The notes below the pieces were generated by a model. That model did not search any database, had not been told where the DNA came from, and saw only the letters and a program-made list of their open reading frames with translations. Shown piece after piece: positions 38,754-51,500 of a DNA stretch of 64,000 bases (positions within the stretch are counted from its first letter, which is position 1; each line of letters opens with the position of its first letter). Origin of the DNA: Archilochus colubris (taxonomy: Eukaryota > Chordata > Aves > Apodiformes > Trochilidae); the NCBI GenBank assembly GCA_023079485.1, contig CM041083.1, forward strand, positions 111,083,554-111,147,553, read 5' to 3'. Made by a program: the position numbers and the translations under genes.

Positions 38754-41700
38754 GTATGTTTTCACTCGCTATAAGTTGGAATTAAAAAGCATGAGTTTTC
38801 ATTTATTTCATAATAAAGCAGCAGAGGTTATCACATATTTCAATATTACCTCACACACCACAAAGTGACAGGATGATGCATTTTTGTTCTAATCGCAAAA
38901 AATGCTTTTCACTGATTTGTGAGAAAAGAGGAAAAGTTTGTACCATCTCCATCTGCAAATATTTGCCTGCATAACACCTATGATCTGCTCTCCTCCAGAA
39001 ACAGAAAGGTCACATCCACTGACTTTACATCTGCAGCAGGAAAGACCAATAGATGTATCTTTATGAGCTCCAGCAGCAGTGGCACTCATACTTTTTACTT
39101 TCTAAGCCAGATTTTCAATAGTAAATCCTAAACACACCAGCCAGCACAGTTCACTGACTGATCCTCCTATTTTCTTTGTAAACTCAGACTACGTAGCAGT
39201 AGTAGTTCCTAGTTTTAATTAGGAATCAGCCTCTAAAGTATTCCACTCTGGTGTTCAACACATTCACATGCCCAAAACCAAGCACCTGCCTTTTCATTCC
39301 TCACCATGGATTAGTTCCTGGAGTTTGAAGCAGGTGAGATAACAGAGTTAGACTTCTGCATGCTCTGCTCTTCCCCAAGTTATAGCCAAATTGCCTTTGG
39401 ACGAATATACGCAAAACTGAAGCCTCCACAATCAGTGGTCTCTCTGTAAACTTGGGTTCTTTTTCCTAACCCTACTAGCATCTCAAGGTGACAGCCACAT
39501 TATATTTTCTGTGACTCTATACTTTTCCACTGTGTGTAATGCTAGTAACAGGCTGCAATAAGACAGGGACAGCACTTCCCAGGTCCCAGCTCAGAGGTGG
39601 TGCCCACCACGTGCTCCTCTGGCTCCCCTTCATTGGGAAAATTGGGAACATCAAAGGAGCTGAAATTGGACAAAGTGAGGCCCCAGCCAGCATCTCATTT
39701 CACAGCAGCTGGTGGCAGATAATGAGGGAAAGAAAGAGCAGATGCTCTGAGAAAGCCTGCAGCAATAACCCATGGATCTGCCCTACCAGTTGCTGGCAAT
39801 CTAGCATTTAGTCTTCACATTTAACAGCCCTCCATCCACTTTTTTTTTTTTCTCCCCCAGATTTTGCCCTTACCATCAGCATAAATAATGCTCAGCATCA
39901 CCAGGGGAAAGGTATTCCACAGAATAACACAGCCTAGAGCTTGCCCCTACACCTAAGGCTGGAAAATGTCCAAAATTCAAGGATACAAGGGGAGGAGGAA
40001 GATGCTAGCAAAGGCTGGGAGGTGGACAAGAAAGACAACTAAGAAGGAAAGAGTGGGGCAAGTATATAAAGTGATTATTTATTCCAAACTGAAGAAGCCA
40101 GAGGTGGTGTTTTCTACAGAGAAAGAGGCAGTAGTTGAGAAAGTAGGGAGGAGCTCACCATCCTTCTTGTGTGAAACACATTTACTGATTTTCCAAAAGT
40201 CCTGGAAACATGTGACTTTATGGTGAAAGTTCTAGAAAAGAAGGAAAGAGAGAAAAAGTCTGGGCCTCATAGTTATTGGGTAAACTCAGGGGGTAAACAG
40301 AAACAATCCAAAATGTCCTTAGATTTTAAAAGTGGCATGGTTTCTGAAGATGATTCTGAATCTGCACACATGGAGCTACCTACATCAATGGAGACTCTGT
40401 ATACACTTTGCATGTCAACCATGACTTTATCTTTAAAAGCACCACTTCACTTTACTACTAAGAAACTCACACTGGGTATTTGCCTCTTGCCAGCAAATTT
40501 TTCATTTCTGGCTCTCAAGTTCTGACCAAAGGGAAAGTTTTCAACCCCCGGAGAATGGGTTTGACACAGGATTTAGTGCCCCATAATTACACCTTTAAAG
40601 TCAGAGAGTTGATGTGTGCCAAAAAAGTAATATAAAAGAAAGTTGGGCTAGAAAAATAATAGCTGAGAAAGTTTCTGGAATAATTTTTTAAAGGCTTTTT
40701 ATCTTTTAAACATTCAAATAATTTTGTCCAACTGAAATAACGACTGAAACTTTTTTCATCTCATTTTGAACACACCTTTAAAACAAACCACAACAATGGA
40801 TTGAGCTTCCTGCATCCACTTCCTGCTATGAACCATTCTAATTCTTTGAAATAAATATGTTTCAGGTTATTTTTGTAAGGGTAATGTTTAATATCTGTCC
40901 CTCAGCGTGTAAATGTGTGGAATACACCAAAGATTTAACATCTGCTACAAATAATTTTACAGAGGCTCTCAAGTTCTCTATTTTAAGGTTATTAGAATAT
41001 TGTACAGGTGGCCAAATTATTAAAATATGGTTTAAATTCAACACTCATGCATTTTCATAACATGTATTGGATTTTAAAGTCTGGAAACCACATGTCAACA
41101 CTAGAAAACACAAGGCTGCCTTGCTGGAAGTTCAAACATTAAAGGCCACTTTCAAAACATTACAGACCTGCTACACAGCATCACAGCTGTGGCAGCTGGC
41201 TGCTCTGCAGAAACACTTAGCAGCACCCCCAAGGTAGAAGTGATGTCAAATGTTAAGGCATGCTACTTTCCTTTCAGACAAGTGGCCATTTCTGTGAGCA
41301 TTACAGCATTACTTTCTCTACCCCATACTAAGTCAAGAACTTTACCAACTGATCTTAATTTTAGCTTCTTACTTGAAGTGCAAACGGGGTGCAGGGTGAA
41401 AACCGAGGCATACAAACTCAACTGTACAACTCCTTTTGTTCCTGTTTCTTTGTACTGAGAAATCTAAATGAGAATGTGCTAAACAAACGTGATGTTAAAG
41501 ACCCCTGTTTACTGAGTAAGACTCAGTATTTATTCCTGTTTTGAGTGAGCTGATGAATGAATGAACAGGAACCTCTTGCCCAATGCACTGACGTGGTGCA
41601 GAACCCTGGGGGCTCAGCTGGGGACTTCGGGTCCCTGCTGTAAGGAAGCAGATGATTCACACCAGTGTGTGCAACATGGAAACACTTCTGCAGCCTGTGG

Positions 41701-44700
41701 TTTTACTGGGCTGTTCTGAAAACCACTGTGCTGCCTTAGCAAAGGAACTTTTGTGCCTTCTTTGAGGGAAGCACTCACTATACTGATCCAAGGGAGAAAA
41801 GTTGCTCTACTTGGTTGCCCCTGTCCCATGGCGTTGAAGTGGATGCCACTACCTTGAGAAGCACCCTACAGCACCACTCTTGGGTCTGAGATCTCAGCTA
41901 TCACATCTGCTGGTTTACTTCCTAAGAACTGGTAAATGTCTTCATTCTTCCAGGTCATCCCTGCCAAGGCACTATCCACGATCAGGAAAGGGAACAGCAC
42001 ACATGGAAAAGGGGAGCTGGGATGACACTCAGTGAAGGGGGCCCATCTGCTGTGAGGCATCCTGTTCGTAAATGTTTTGTTTTCCAACACATACAATTTT
42101 GAGCACACTCAGGGTAACCACATCAAGTAAGGGACTCTGGCCTCTAAAAGCAGAATAACATCAGACAGATGAACTTGAATCAGAACAGGGTCAAAAAACA
42201 GCTCAGAACTGAGCCAATATGGCATTTGATCTCCAGCATTGACTGAGAGAAATGCATCCATATTTTTTTAAAGAAAATTATTAAATTAATAGAAAACTTA
42301 GTGAAAAAATAGAGCCTTAGAAACTTGTGTTTCCAAAGCTAAAGCCACAAATAAGCACGACAGAACAAACCAGGCTGAGGTTTTTATTATCTGACCTCTC
42401 AGTCACCTCTATATTGGGATGCTCAGAAAAGCAAATAATAGGATCATTGTCCAGTAGGACACAAAACAGAGCATTGCAGTTAGAGCCAACAAATCCTTCA
42501 ATGAAAATTATGCTAGACAAATCTGCACCATCCAGAATGCCTTTATTTGCCAGACAAGATGTGAGCTAGGAACTGTGAGGATTGACACTTGGTTTTCACT
42601 CATAAGACCTCTGCAACAAGCCTTGTCGGAGACAAAGTTTGCATTCATGAAGACAGAAAACATGGTTAACACAACACCTGGGCATAAGTATTTATAAAAC
42701 CTCCACAGATTGGATTATTTTTTTGTTTATAGAATACTACTATATTTCAATAGTTGTTAAAACTAAGTACTTCTCACATACACTCTCATACAAATTCATA
42801 GAGAAGTGGAAGAACTAAGGAAAAACTTTAAGGGCAGGTTCTGAATTGCCTTTTCTGCTAAATCCACTGTTGGAGAGCATCTCCTCACATGTGGCACAAC
42901 AAGGCTATAATCCCAAATCTGCTTGCTTCCTGCCATTTGGAAAAGTAAATAGAGCTACATTGGAGACTCTTATTTCTGTTTTCAGGTTGAAGAGTTTTGT
43001 GCCAGCACTTTCTAAGTAATGAACAGAAGAACTGCTTGTTTCTGACAGTATCTGCAGGGTTAGTTGCAAGTGTCCTCCAGGGTGTCAGGGTGGAAATAGC
43101 CAGGCGTGGTATTTTATACTTGATCACTGTGCTCACTCTGCATAAAAAAAAAGTCTTTTTCAATACAATTTGGAAGGAAATTAAGCAGAACAGCATAAAG
43201 GCATTCTTTGTGACCTGTAAGAATGTTACTCAGAGCCAGCAGGTAATAGCTAACCTACCTTACACCCTACTTTTATTTAACAACTACCCTCTCAAACCCC
43301 AATTTTATAGGATAATCAGCACTCAGGGTTTTTTTCTACTATGCTCTCACCTTTTCCATACTGGCTGCCTCTGTTCTCACACAACCTTCCATCTATTACC
43401 TTCCTACCCACTGGTTTGCACTTTTTTAAAAGCAAGACTGTACATTCACTATTCATCTGTTCAGCAATCAAACTATTGCCTACAGTGATTGTGAATCTAT
43501 TATGTTCATTCCCCATTTTGCTAATTCCCTGTGAAGCAGCAGATTGGCTTTAATGTCTATAGGGCTGATGGAAAAGTGATGGCTTTCATTTCTCTTCGTG
43601 AAAAGGGATCCAAGTCCAAACCTGACCTAACAGAAGAATTCAAGAAAATTCAAGAATATAAGCATAGTGGGTTTAGTGTATGAAAGCACCCTGTAATATT
43701 CTGATTAAAACACAGGGACAGAACTCACAGTCTTTTCTGTACATGCTTGTGCTATGAAACTGCTCTTTCAAGGTACATCACCATCCTTACAAAACATTTT
43801 CTACTTTAGAGCAATTACACAGGCAACTATATAACATCCCATACAAGGAATGTTTACACATATGATAATAAAATTACATCAAAATGTGAAAAACTTGAAT
43901 TTATACCCTGCCGTTAAAGCTTTACCTTTCTTCTACATGGACACTGTTGGTATCCTGTACATCTCTGGATACCTTGTTATCAAACAAGTGCTTTGCATTT
44001 TTATATCTGTGAGTTAATGGTTTCTCACAGTATTTTTTGTAGGGGATTCTCAAGTACTTTTCCTCACAAACTGTATCTATGAACAGAACCTCAGTGTTTT
44101 CTACAAAGTAAGGAAGTCTTACCTCAAAGCTCTGATCTCATTCAGCTAGATAGAGGTGCCCATTAATGTTGGTTGGTGTCATGTGCAGCAGCTGTCAAAA
44201 CTTTTAGTCCAAAATATTTAAAGGAAAGAAATACACAGGAAAGATTACACTGAAAAAATTCATTAATCTCTCCTACTTCCATTCTTAGCTCACTCAAGTT
44301 TTTCAGTGTTTTTTTTAGGTAGACAATGGAACCTTTAAAAAAAAATCAGGATTTTATTACTGTAGAGCCAATGCACTCACTGTATGTGACCACAACAACC
44401 ATAAGGAAATTAGAGTAGAATAGCAGCTATATTGCTGGTTTTGGCATCCAAGCATGGAGATTTTGTAACAATTTCACACAAAATCCAGATTTCAGGTTTG
44501 GACATTGTCTTCTAACTACATCTGTACAGTTCTGTACTCACACACCTATGAACTGAGCTGCACAGACACCAATGTGTTACAAGCAAAAAGCTAAGGAGCC
44601 ACATTAAAGGACAGTGATTCCAGACATAAGAATTAGCTCAGGAACATCACCTTAAAGTCAGAGCCTTTGAGGAAAGAAAGCTGTGTGCCTACCAAATATA

Positions 44701-45437
44701 TTCTGCAGCATGATCAGCTTCAAGAGGCTGTGTCCTTGGTATGGAAGACAACAGTGTTCAACAACAGACAGCTCAGTGTTATCTGAAAAAAAAGTGGGCA
44801 TCAAGTGACTTAGGTAATAGAAAAACCAGAAAAAGAAGACTCTTCCAGTCTATTAGTTTATTCTTACTGCACTTAGCTCAATACCTTAAAGAAACACATC
44901 TTATGCAATCACATATCAGACATGCAGACAAGAATGCACTTGTAAAGCTTTTGAAGCCATCTGTCATGTTTGACAAATGAGCTTTAAGTTTATACACTCC
45001 TACAAGTATTAGAAAAAAACAGCAGCTGTTAGAAACAAAGAAAACCTTATCTCAGCATAGGGAAAAAAACAACTTAGCAATGTTCAAACATGAAAAAATC
45101 TTCAGCCAGCACTCATTTCTTATGAGTTACTCATCGTCAGTTCTGATGCATCCAGAACTACTTGTTTGAAGGAAGGAATATGAGCTACTTCATACATCAA
45201 ATTATGGAAAAAGATGGAAGGAATTTTAAATTAAAGTATCTTTTTTCACTGCTCTACAGCACTTACTGTGGAAGAGGTAGGAGGAGCAGCAGTTCTGCTC
45301 CTGAAGGCAGGTGCAGGTGTAGGAACCACTGCTGAGCCCACCTGCTGGATATCCTGACTTGCCTGGGGTGCTTCTCCACCACCTGCTTTCCCTCTGGCTC
45401 ATGTTGATCAGATCCTCAGTGCTGGTTTTACCACTGA
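38754..45437. other. Intergenic, no gene seen
   Basis: AT-rich. Reading frames up to 163 codons occur (for example 42997-43488 plus), but they match no family, and neighbouring frames are similarly long by chance. Confidence 0.6.
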
Positions 45438-46003
45438 TGTAAGGGTTAACATAAAATTCGTAATTGGCTAGAGGTCACATTGACCTGATAGAAGCTAACA
45501 CAGAATCCTTGCTTAATAGAAGCTAAGAAATTGTTTACGTAGTCATCACCCTATAAGGGAAATACATGTGCTAAGCTGATAACTATAGCAACCTTGAGAT
45601 AAGAAACAACGTGTTGTCAGTTTGGCTGAAGCCTGAAGAAATGGGCATGCCCAGAGAAGAAGAGGTGAAAAGTTGACATAAAGAACTTTGCTTCATTTTT
45701 ACTTCATCCCCACAACCCTCACGACCACTGCCAGGAGATACTATGTAAACACAGGAGGGAGGAGATTATGCAAATGACCTCTTGGGACTAATCTGAATAC
45801 AAAGCAGGAGTAGGCATACAAGCCTACAAGCACAGGCACAGGCATATTGCAAAATCTAATGAATATGTAAAACTTCAGTGTCCATAACAAAAGCCTGATA
45901 GCGAGATTGGTGCACATGGATTTTGGAGGAATTATCCCCAGTGCTGAATAAATATACCCCTCTCTATACCTTTTCAAGTTGTAGAGTTGTTTTCTGCAAG
46001 TCA
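45438..46003 (+). mobile_element. Endogenous retrovirus LTR (ERVL-like)
   Basis: A 566-bp segment starting TGTAAGGGTTAAC and ending TTTTCTGCAAGTCA, with AATAAA at 45947-45952 near the expected R region. The phrase GGTGCACATGG..GGAGGAATTATCCCC before GCTGAATAAA resembles avian ERVL-type LTRs that I know in general terms. Boundaries rest on the TG...CA ends and on the start of pol-like coding just after. Target-site duplications were not found. Confidence 0.65.
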
Positions 46004-46455
46004 CCCCACGGGAAGCCTGACTACTGGCAGTGTAAAGGTAAACGTGTCTGGATTGCCAAACTGGCAGGACACTGCTCTCTGTTAGAGAAATTCAATGTAA
46101 AGGTGTGTCACGTAGGTGCCCATGTACCTTCAAGTCGAGCTGATGAGGAACAGCAAAACAACCAAAGAGCAGATGAGGCTGCTCAAGTGTCCCAAATAGA
46201 TTTGGAAGATAAAAGTGAACAATTTTTAGCTAGGTGGGCCCGTAACACCTTAGGTCATCAAGGAAGGGATGAAACATAGCGATGGGCTCGTGACCGAGGG
46301 GTGGACTCACCTCTGGATGCTATTGTACAAGTTATCCGTAAGTGTGAAACAGTCACTGCAACTCAGCAAGATAAATGGTTGGAACCTTTGTGGTATTGGG
46401 GGACATGGTCAAAATATAGGCATGGGGAGGCCTGGCAAATTGTATCACACTCCCT
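46004..46455 (+). pseudogene. Retroviral pol remnant (RNase H end / integrase start)
   Basis: In one plus-strand frame, translation shows an RNase H-like tail (GKPDYW, then HVGAHVPSSRADEEQQNNQ) followed by an integrase N-terminal region with the HQGRD histidine motif and a KCET cysteine. An in-frame TAG at 46277-46279 interrupts it, and the second cysteine of the expected C-x2-C pair is missing. Similarity ends near GEAWQI. The gag, protease and reverse transcriptase regions and the primer-binding site are absent. The LTR abuts this fragment directly, so the element is a large internal deletion and non-functional. Confidence 0.75.
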
Positions 46456-48480
46456 CAAACCTGCCACGGTTAAGCACTATGCTGATGATGACACTGATGA
46501 AGAGCAGCCTTACTGACTGTACTGTGTGCACATTCCCTGACCTAGAGTTTCATATCAGAGAGAAATACTACTGCACCAAGAACTGAACTAATCTGTACTG
46601 TGGATCACAGAAATATTCATGGTGAAAACACTACCTTGATAGTATCCAACAGAAAAAAAACCAAAACATATCCTAAGTAAACATTTCTAGCTATGGAGAG
46701 CTACCACACCCTTTGAAGCAAAAGTGATTGACCTTGGCAGCATCCGACCAATACATCAGTTCTCACTCTTAACTTCTCCCAAATCACTACTGTGTTTTGT
46801 TTGGCACTTTTATTTAAGGTATTTATGACACAGCATATCACACCTCAGCATAAAACCAGGTAGTAAAAACTGAATTATACTTCAATAGAAAACTGTTTTG
46901 AAACATTCCAAACTCCATAAGCAATAAAACCAGTACTAGAAGCATATTTAGAGTTCTTACAAGCACCTGCATATTTATTATGAAAGTTATTTCTTGTTAT
47001 GTACTTTATTTATCATGAACCAAACATGTTCAGTATGTAAGAAAATGGCACAGACAATTCATTCACAGAGAGGAACTCTCTCCAGCTCAGGTCACACATA
47101 CAAACAGGTTTTAATTAAAATGTCGAACAGAAATAAAAAATAGTAATAAAACAAAACAACAACAAAAACAACCAAAAAACCCAGACAGAACCATGTCTTC
47201 ATAATTCAAAGTTTGTTCCAAAATACAGTACCACTTACTTTAACAGTTGCTTGCTCATCTGTAATTATATTAACAGAAGTTTAGATCAATGCCTTAACTG
47301 ATACACAACTTGCTATCCACACCAAGAATATTCTTCTCCTGAGGAATTTGACACAGAGCAAGTGCAGAATCAGAAGTTGCAGAGGGCCTGCTGAAGCCAG
47401 GAGTTACTTGTTTCAGCAAATGTTGACTTAGCAAACCACTTTCAAACCTGAAGGGATGGCAGTTCTGTTACAAGAATACACTGTTCAAAAAGATCTACTG
47501 GGCATCCAGTGTTAAGTCAAAGTTAAACTCAAAACTTGGAACTTGTAAGCCCTCTGTTCCAAAAGGATAAACTGTATGTGATTTAAAGATCTCTACAACT
47601 CAGCCTCTGCGTAAGAGACCTTGCACTATTCCAACTGCTGCCAGCAATTTAGAGTTTTAAAGTGGAAAGATTAAACCAGTTTACCCTGGCAAATCCTGCT
47701 GAAGAGGATTGCAAACCCTACACCTACCACTCCATTTCACTGGGAGATGTCCCCACCACTGTCAGAACTCTGGCAGCAGGGATCACAACCGCGCCTCTCT
47801 GCCGCCTGATCAGCCCGTGGCTGAAAGCACCAAGAAAGGGGAACTCTCAGCAGGGCACTGCCAAGGGGAGCTGCAGCACAGGAGTGAGGATACACCTCTC
47901 CTCCTCCCACAGCTGCAGGAAGCAGCATCCCAAACTGATGATCGACTCAGTGACTCCAAGTCACGATCCTTCCATGTAGTTCACACCAGCTCCCATGTTC
48001 CTGCTTACTACTAAGTCATAAAGCAAGCTTACTTTCCACTAGTAAGTCTTTTGAAGGTACTGACCATACTTATGTATGTTGTATCCACATATATGTAACA
48101 AATGTATAAGCATGTATACATATATATATCATTCCTACACACAAATTTATATGTATTATGTATGCAAAAAGATGTAGTCTATTCATCACAGACAAATCTT
48201 TAAAGAGGACTGAATTTTAGGAAATCTGTGTCTGAGAAATAAAGTAAAAATAGGTGTTCTCATTAGAAACAAGACGTAAGTACTTAAGTGCATCTCCTCT
48301 TTTACATATAAAAGGTATAAATTCAGATAAGCTAATCCCTTCAGGAGGAGAAAATGTAGTTGGTTTCCGTAACTCAAGATACCTCTCCTAAAATCACTTC
48401 AGAAGAAAGTGTTTCAAGCCATGCAGAAGAAACCTATGTGTTTGTGGTGACAAACCTGAAAGTAACAAAAATGAGTGCAG
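46456..48480. other. Intergenic, PSMG1 3' flank
   Basis: AT-rich DNA between the pol remnant and the inferred PSMG1 transcript end. It has an AAC/AAAC-rich tract at about 47140-47185 and a TATA/TGTA-rich stretch at about 48068-48160. No gene is seen. Confidence 0.6.
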
Positions 48481-48499
48481 AAGTAAAATTCTACGGGAA

Positions 48500-48505
48500 T
48501 TTATT
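48500..48505 (-). terminator. Probable PSMG1 polyadenylation signal
   Basis: AATAAA on the minus strand lies about 80 bases past the PSMG1 stop codon (stop TAG at 48587-48585). It is the first canonical hexamer I noticed downstream, so a short 3' UTR ending near 48480 is inferred. No transcript evidence is available here. Confidence 0.5.
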
Positions 48506-48584
48506 CCACTTTTAAGGAAACAATTACAATTCCAAAATGTCCTCTGTGGAAGAAACTGTGCAGTCTGTGTCAAAAATGTTCTCT

Positions 48585-51500
48585 CTAGATATAGATATTA
48601 TTGTGAATTTCATTGGTTGTCAGTAGTTTCTTCAAAATCTTTGTGCTTTCAGATGCATCCTAGGGAGAGGAAGAGATGATAAGCATTAGTTACGTTGCTG
48701 GCAAAAAAACCAAAAACAAAGCACAGAGTCTCACTGTCCTATATTCCAATTTTTATTACTCTGAATAGTTGGATTAAAATGTTAACTGTGAACAAAACTC
48801 AGGCCTTCTGAACAGATGTATGCAGAGACCTGCTGAAGCCTCCAAAAGAATCTGCAGTTCAACCATAAAATGGGATTTGTTCATCTCTTCACCTGTGTAT
48901 GAGAGGACGAGCCTGCACCTTTGCTGTTGTTTTCCTTCAAAAAATAAATGCTTAAGTACTAGTCTGTTAGATTTACCTAGCAGACCACTGTAAGCTAATG
49001 AAAACTAACTTGTAACATTTCAACCTAAAATAAATACTTCAGTGCACACAAACCTCTCCTGCCATCTAAATGTAAGCTCAGCTGGCAAAAAATGGAGTGT
49101 TTTGAACGAACTTACTTCAATTAAAAACATTTCAGAAAGAAGAAAACATACACTGTAGTAGCTATAATGCCATCATTTCTCAGCTGCTTAATTAATGCAA
49201 AACTATTTAGAATCATCTTTAAAAATTCAGTCATCTAAGTCCAGAAAGAAATTATAGGTGAAGATAAGACTTCTTAACAAGCTTTCACATCTGGTACAAG
49301 ACAGGTGGGTCTTGTACAGACCTAGAACACAGACATCTTGCATATTAATGTAAGAAAAAGGTAAATATACTTAATGGTTTTAACACAAGACACCTCCACA
49401 GGAAACTCTAGCTTAATCACAAGAAATCACTTCCTGATTTACCAGTACCACTACAAGACAAGGAAAAGTCAAAACAAATTTTTGCACAAAGCTATGGATT
49501 CACAATTTTTAAGCAACATGTGAACAGATGTTACAGCAGATACCACACCAGCAATCACTTCTAGCTTCATCCTTCTGTAAATTACACACATCAGCCTTTT
49601 CAGGTGGAATCAAGTGTCCAATCAACAGCGGAATGTAAGAGATGAAAAACAGACCAGAACAAACCACCAATTAATTTTTAAATACAAATTTTTACCTTGA
49701 CTAAACTTTTCAGGGTTTTAGAAGAAAGCAGAGGCTTGAAGGCTTCAACTGTAACTGTGTCCAGTTTGATGACATCAGTGTAACACTGATACAGCACAGC
49801 AGGAATGTGCCACACTTGACAGTAACTCAAAACTAAAAAGAAACCAAAAGAAATTGTGGGTTACATTCAGGAGAGAAGGGATCTCAGGTCTGTGTATAAA
49901 AGCATATTTGTTCTGGCCAGAACTACAAAAGCATAACAGTTTATGAATTAACTACTTAGGATGCTGACTGCTAGACCACCATCCATCGTTCCTCAGGTGC
50001 ACAAGAAAATAAACCACCAAAAATTAGTAAAATGCAGTTGGTATTTCTTCCTGGCAAATACTCTAACTGGGACCTGTATATTATTGGTAAGCAAAAATAA
50101 TATGAGCTTCTGGAGAAAAAAAAATACAAAATAAAACCCCTAAAAACAACCAAACATAAAAGCTTAAAACAAAGTGCAAACAAGGTAAACTTAACAGAAA
50201 ATTAATCCACTCTTTGCTTATGCTAGACAAGATTTTCCACTTATTCAATATTCTATAATGAAAAGCCTCCACTTTCTATTACATTACATAATAAATCTGA
50301 ATCTATCTTTTACCTGAGGTCACAAAATGCTCAAAGAACCCAATACACACAACAAACTTTGTGAGGTTATAATGAAGAATGTGCTAGTACTTAGGTCCCA
50401 CTCTCAAGAAGTAAAAGGATTCATGGGTGGTTTGCATTTTGTCCTTATTTTACAAGGCAACATATTAAATGTCAAGTGGCTAGGAATTAATTTTCCAAGC
50501 TACCTTCTTAACCAGTTCACACAGTTAAGGAAAAATTCCCTTTTTGTGTTGCCACCAGCAGCAGCACTGTAAATAACTGGAATTGCAAAATACCAGCAGC
50601 AGGAAGATCTCTAACAATGTTAGGTTGTTCCAGCAGTGGGCAGCAGACGTGCTCTTTGAATTCTTTTGTCTTCAAGGCTTTCAGAAACGGAGATGGAAGT
50701 GTTAAAGTGGATTCCTGAGTTTTATAGTCAGCTACAGGACACGTTGAAAGAATGGTTACTTGCAAGCCCTCCCTCCGCATGCAGCCAAAAACCTGAACAA
50801 AAATGTAAAGACATAAACACAATTTATCTTCTCACAGTAACACTGTAAAAACACAAAGATATTAATTGAATTAATTCAGTTTTGGTGCAGATGGCAAACT
50901 GCAATTTAATCCAGGTTTGTGGGATTGAAATTCGAATCACAACCTTCAGGTAGGTATTTCTCATGCATTGCTCTTGGGATGGAGATAAAAAAAAATCCAT
51001 AGAGCAGCTAACAGATTTACTCTGTTGATTTTCTCAAGAGGCTTTAGGTTGTCAGCACTTTCTATTCACCTTCAGACTTACTATTTTTACTAATGGTGAC
51101 TGTGGAAAGAAAAAGGACTCCAAATAAAACCAGGCTGCTTAAGACAGGAAGGCAGCTTGCACATCTGTAATGCATTTGAAACTGAAATCATGCTCCCCAG
51201 ATGCTCCACAGTATTTAAACAGTCTTCACATTAAATGTTAAGATTTTCTTTAATCATATTCAAGTTGAATTGAGTATTGAGAGATGGAACCTAAATTTTT
51301 CCACAGTTTTCCTCAAATTGAAAGAATAGAGTTTCAAAGACATTTTACAAAATATGCTACATATTTTACAAAATATGTAACAAAATATGTTACAAAAATA
51401 TATTACAAAATATTGCCTGCTGTAAGACAACACCAACATCCTGCACAGTGTTCCACTGTTTTTAAAGGATGTACATCAAAATGAGAAGCATGATAAGCCT

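Noticed and set aside
42997..43488. 163-codon plus-strand frame
   Set aside because: No family recognised, AT-rich composition and no promoter or splice context. The length is within chance for a window of this size.
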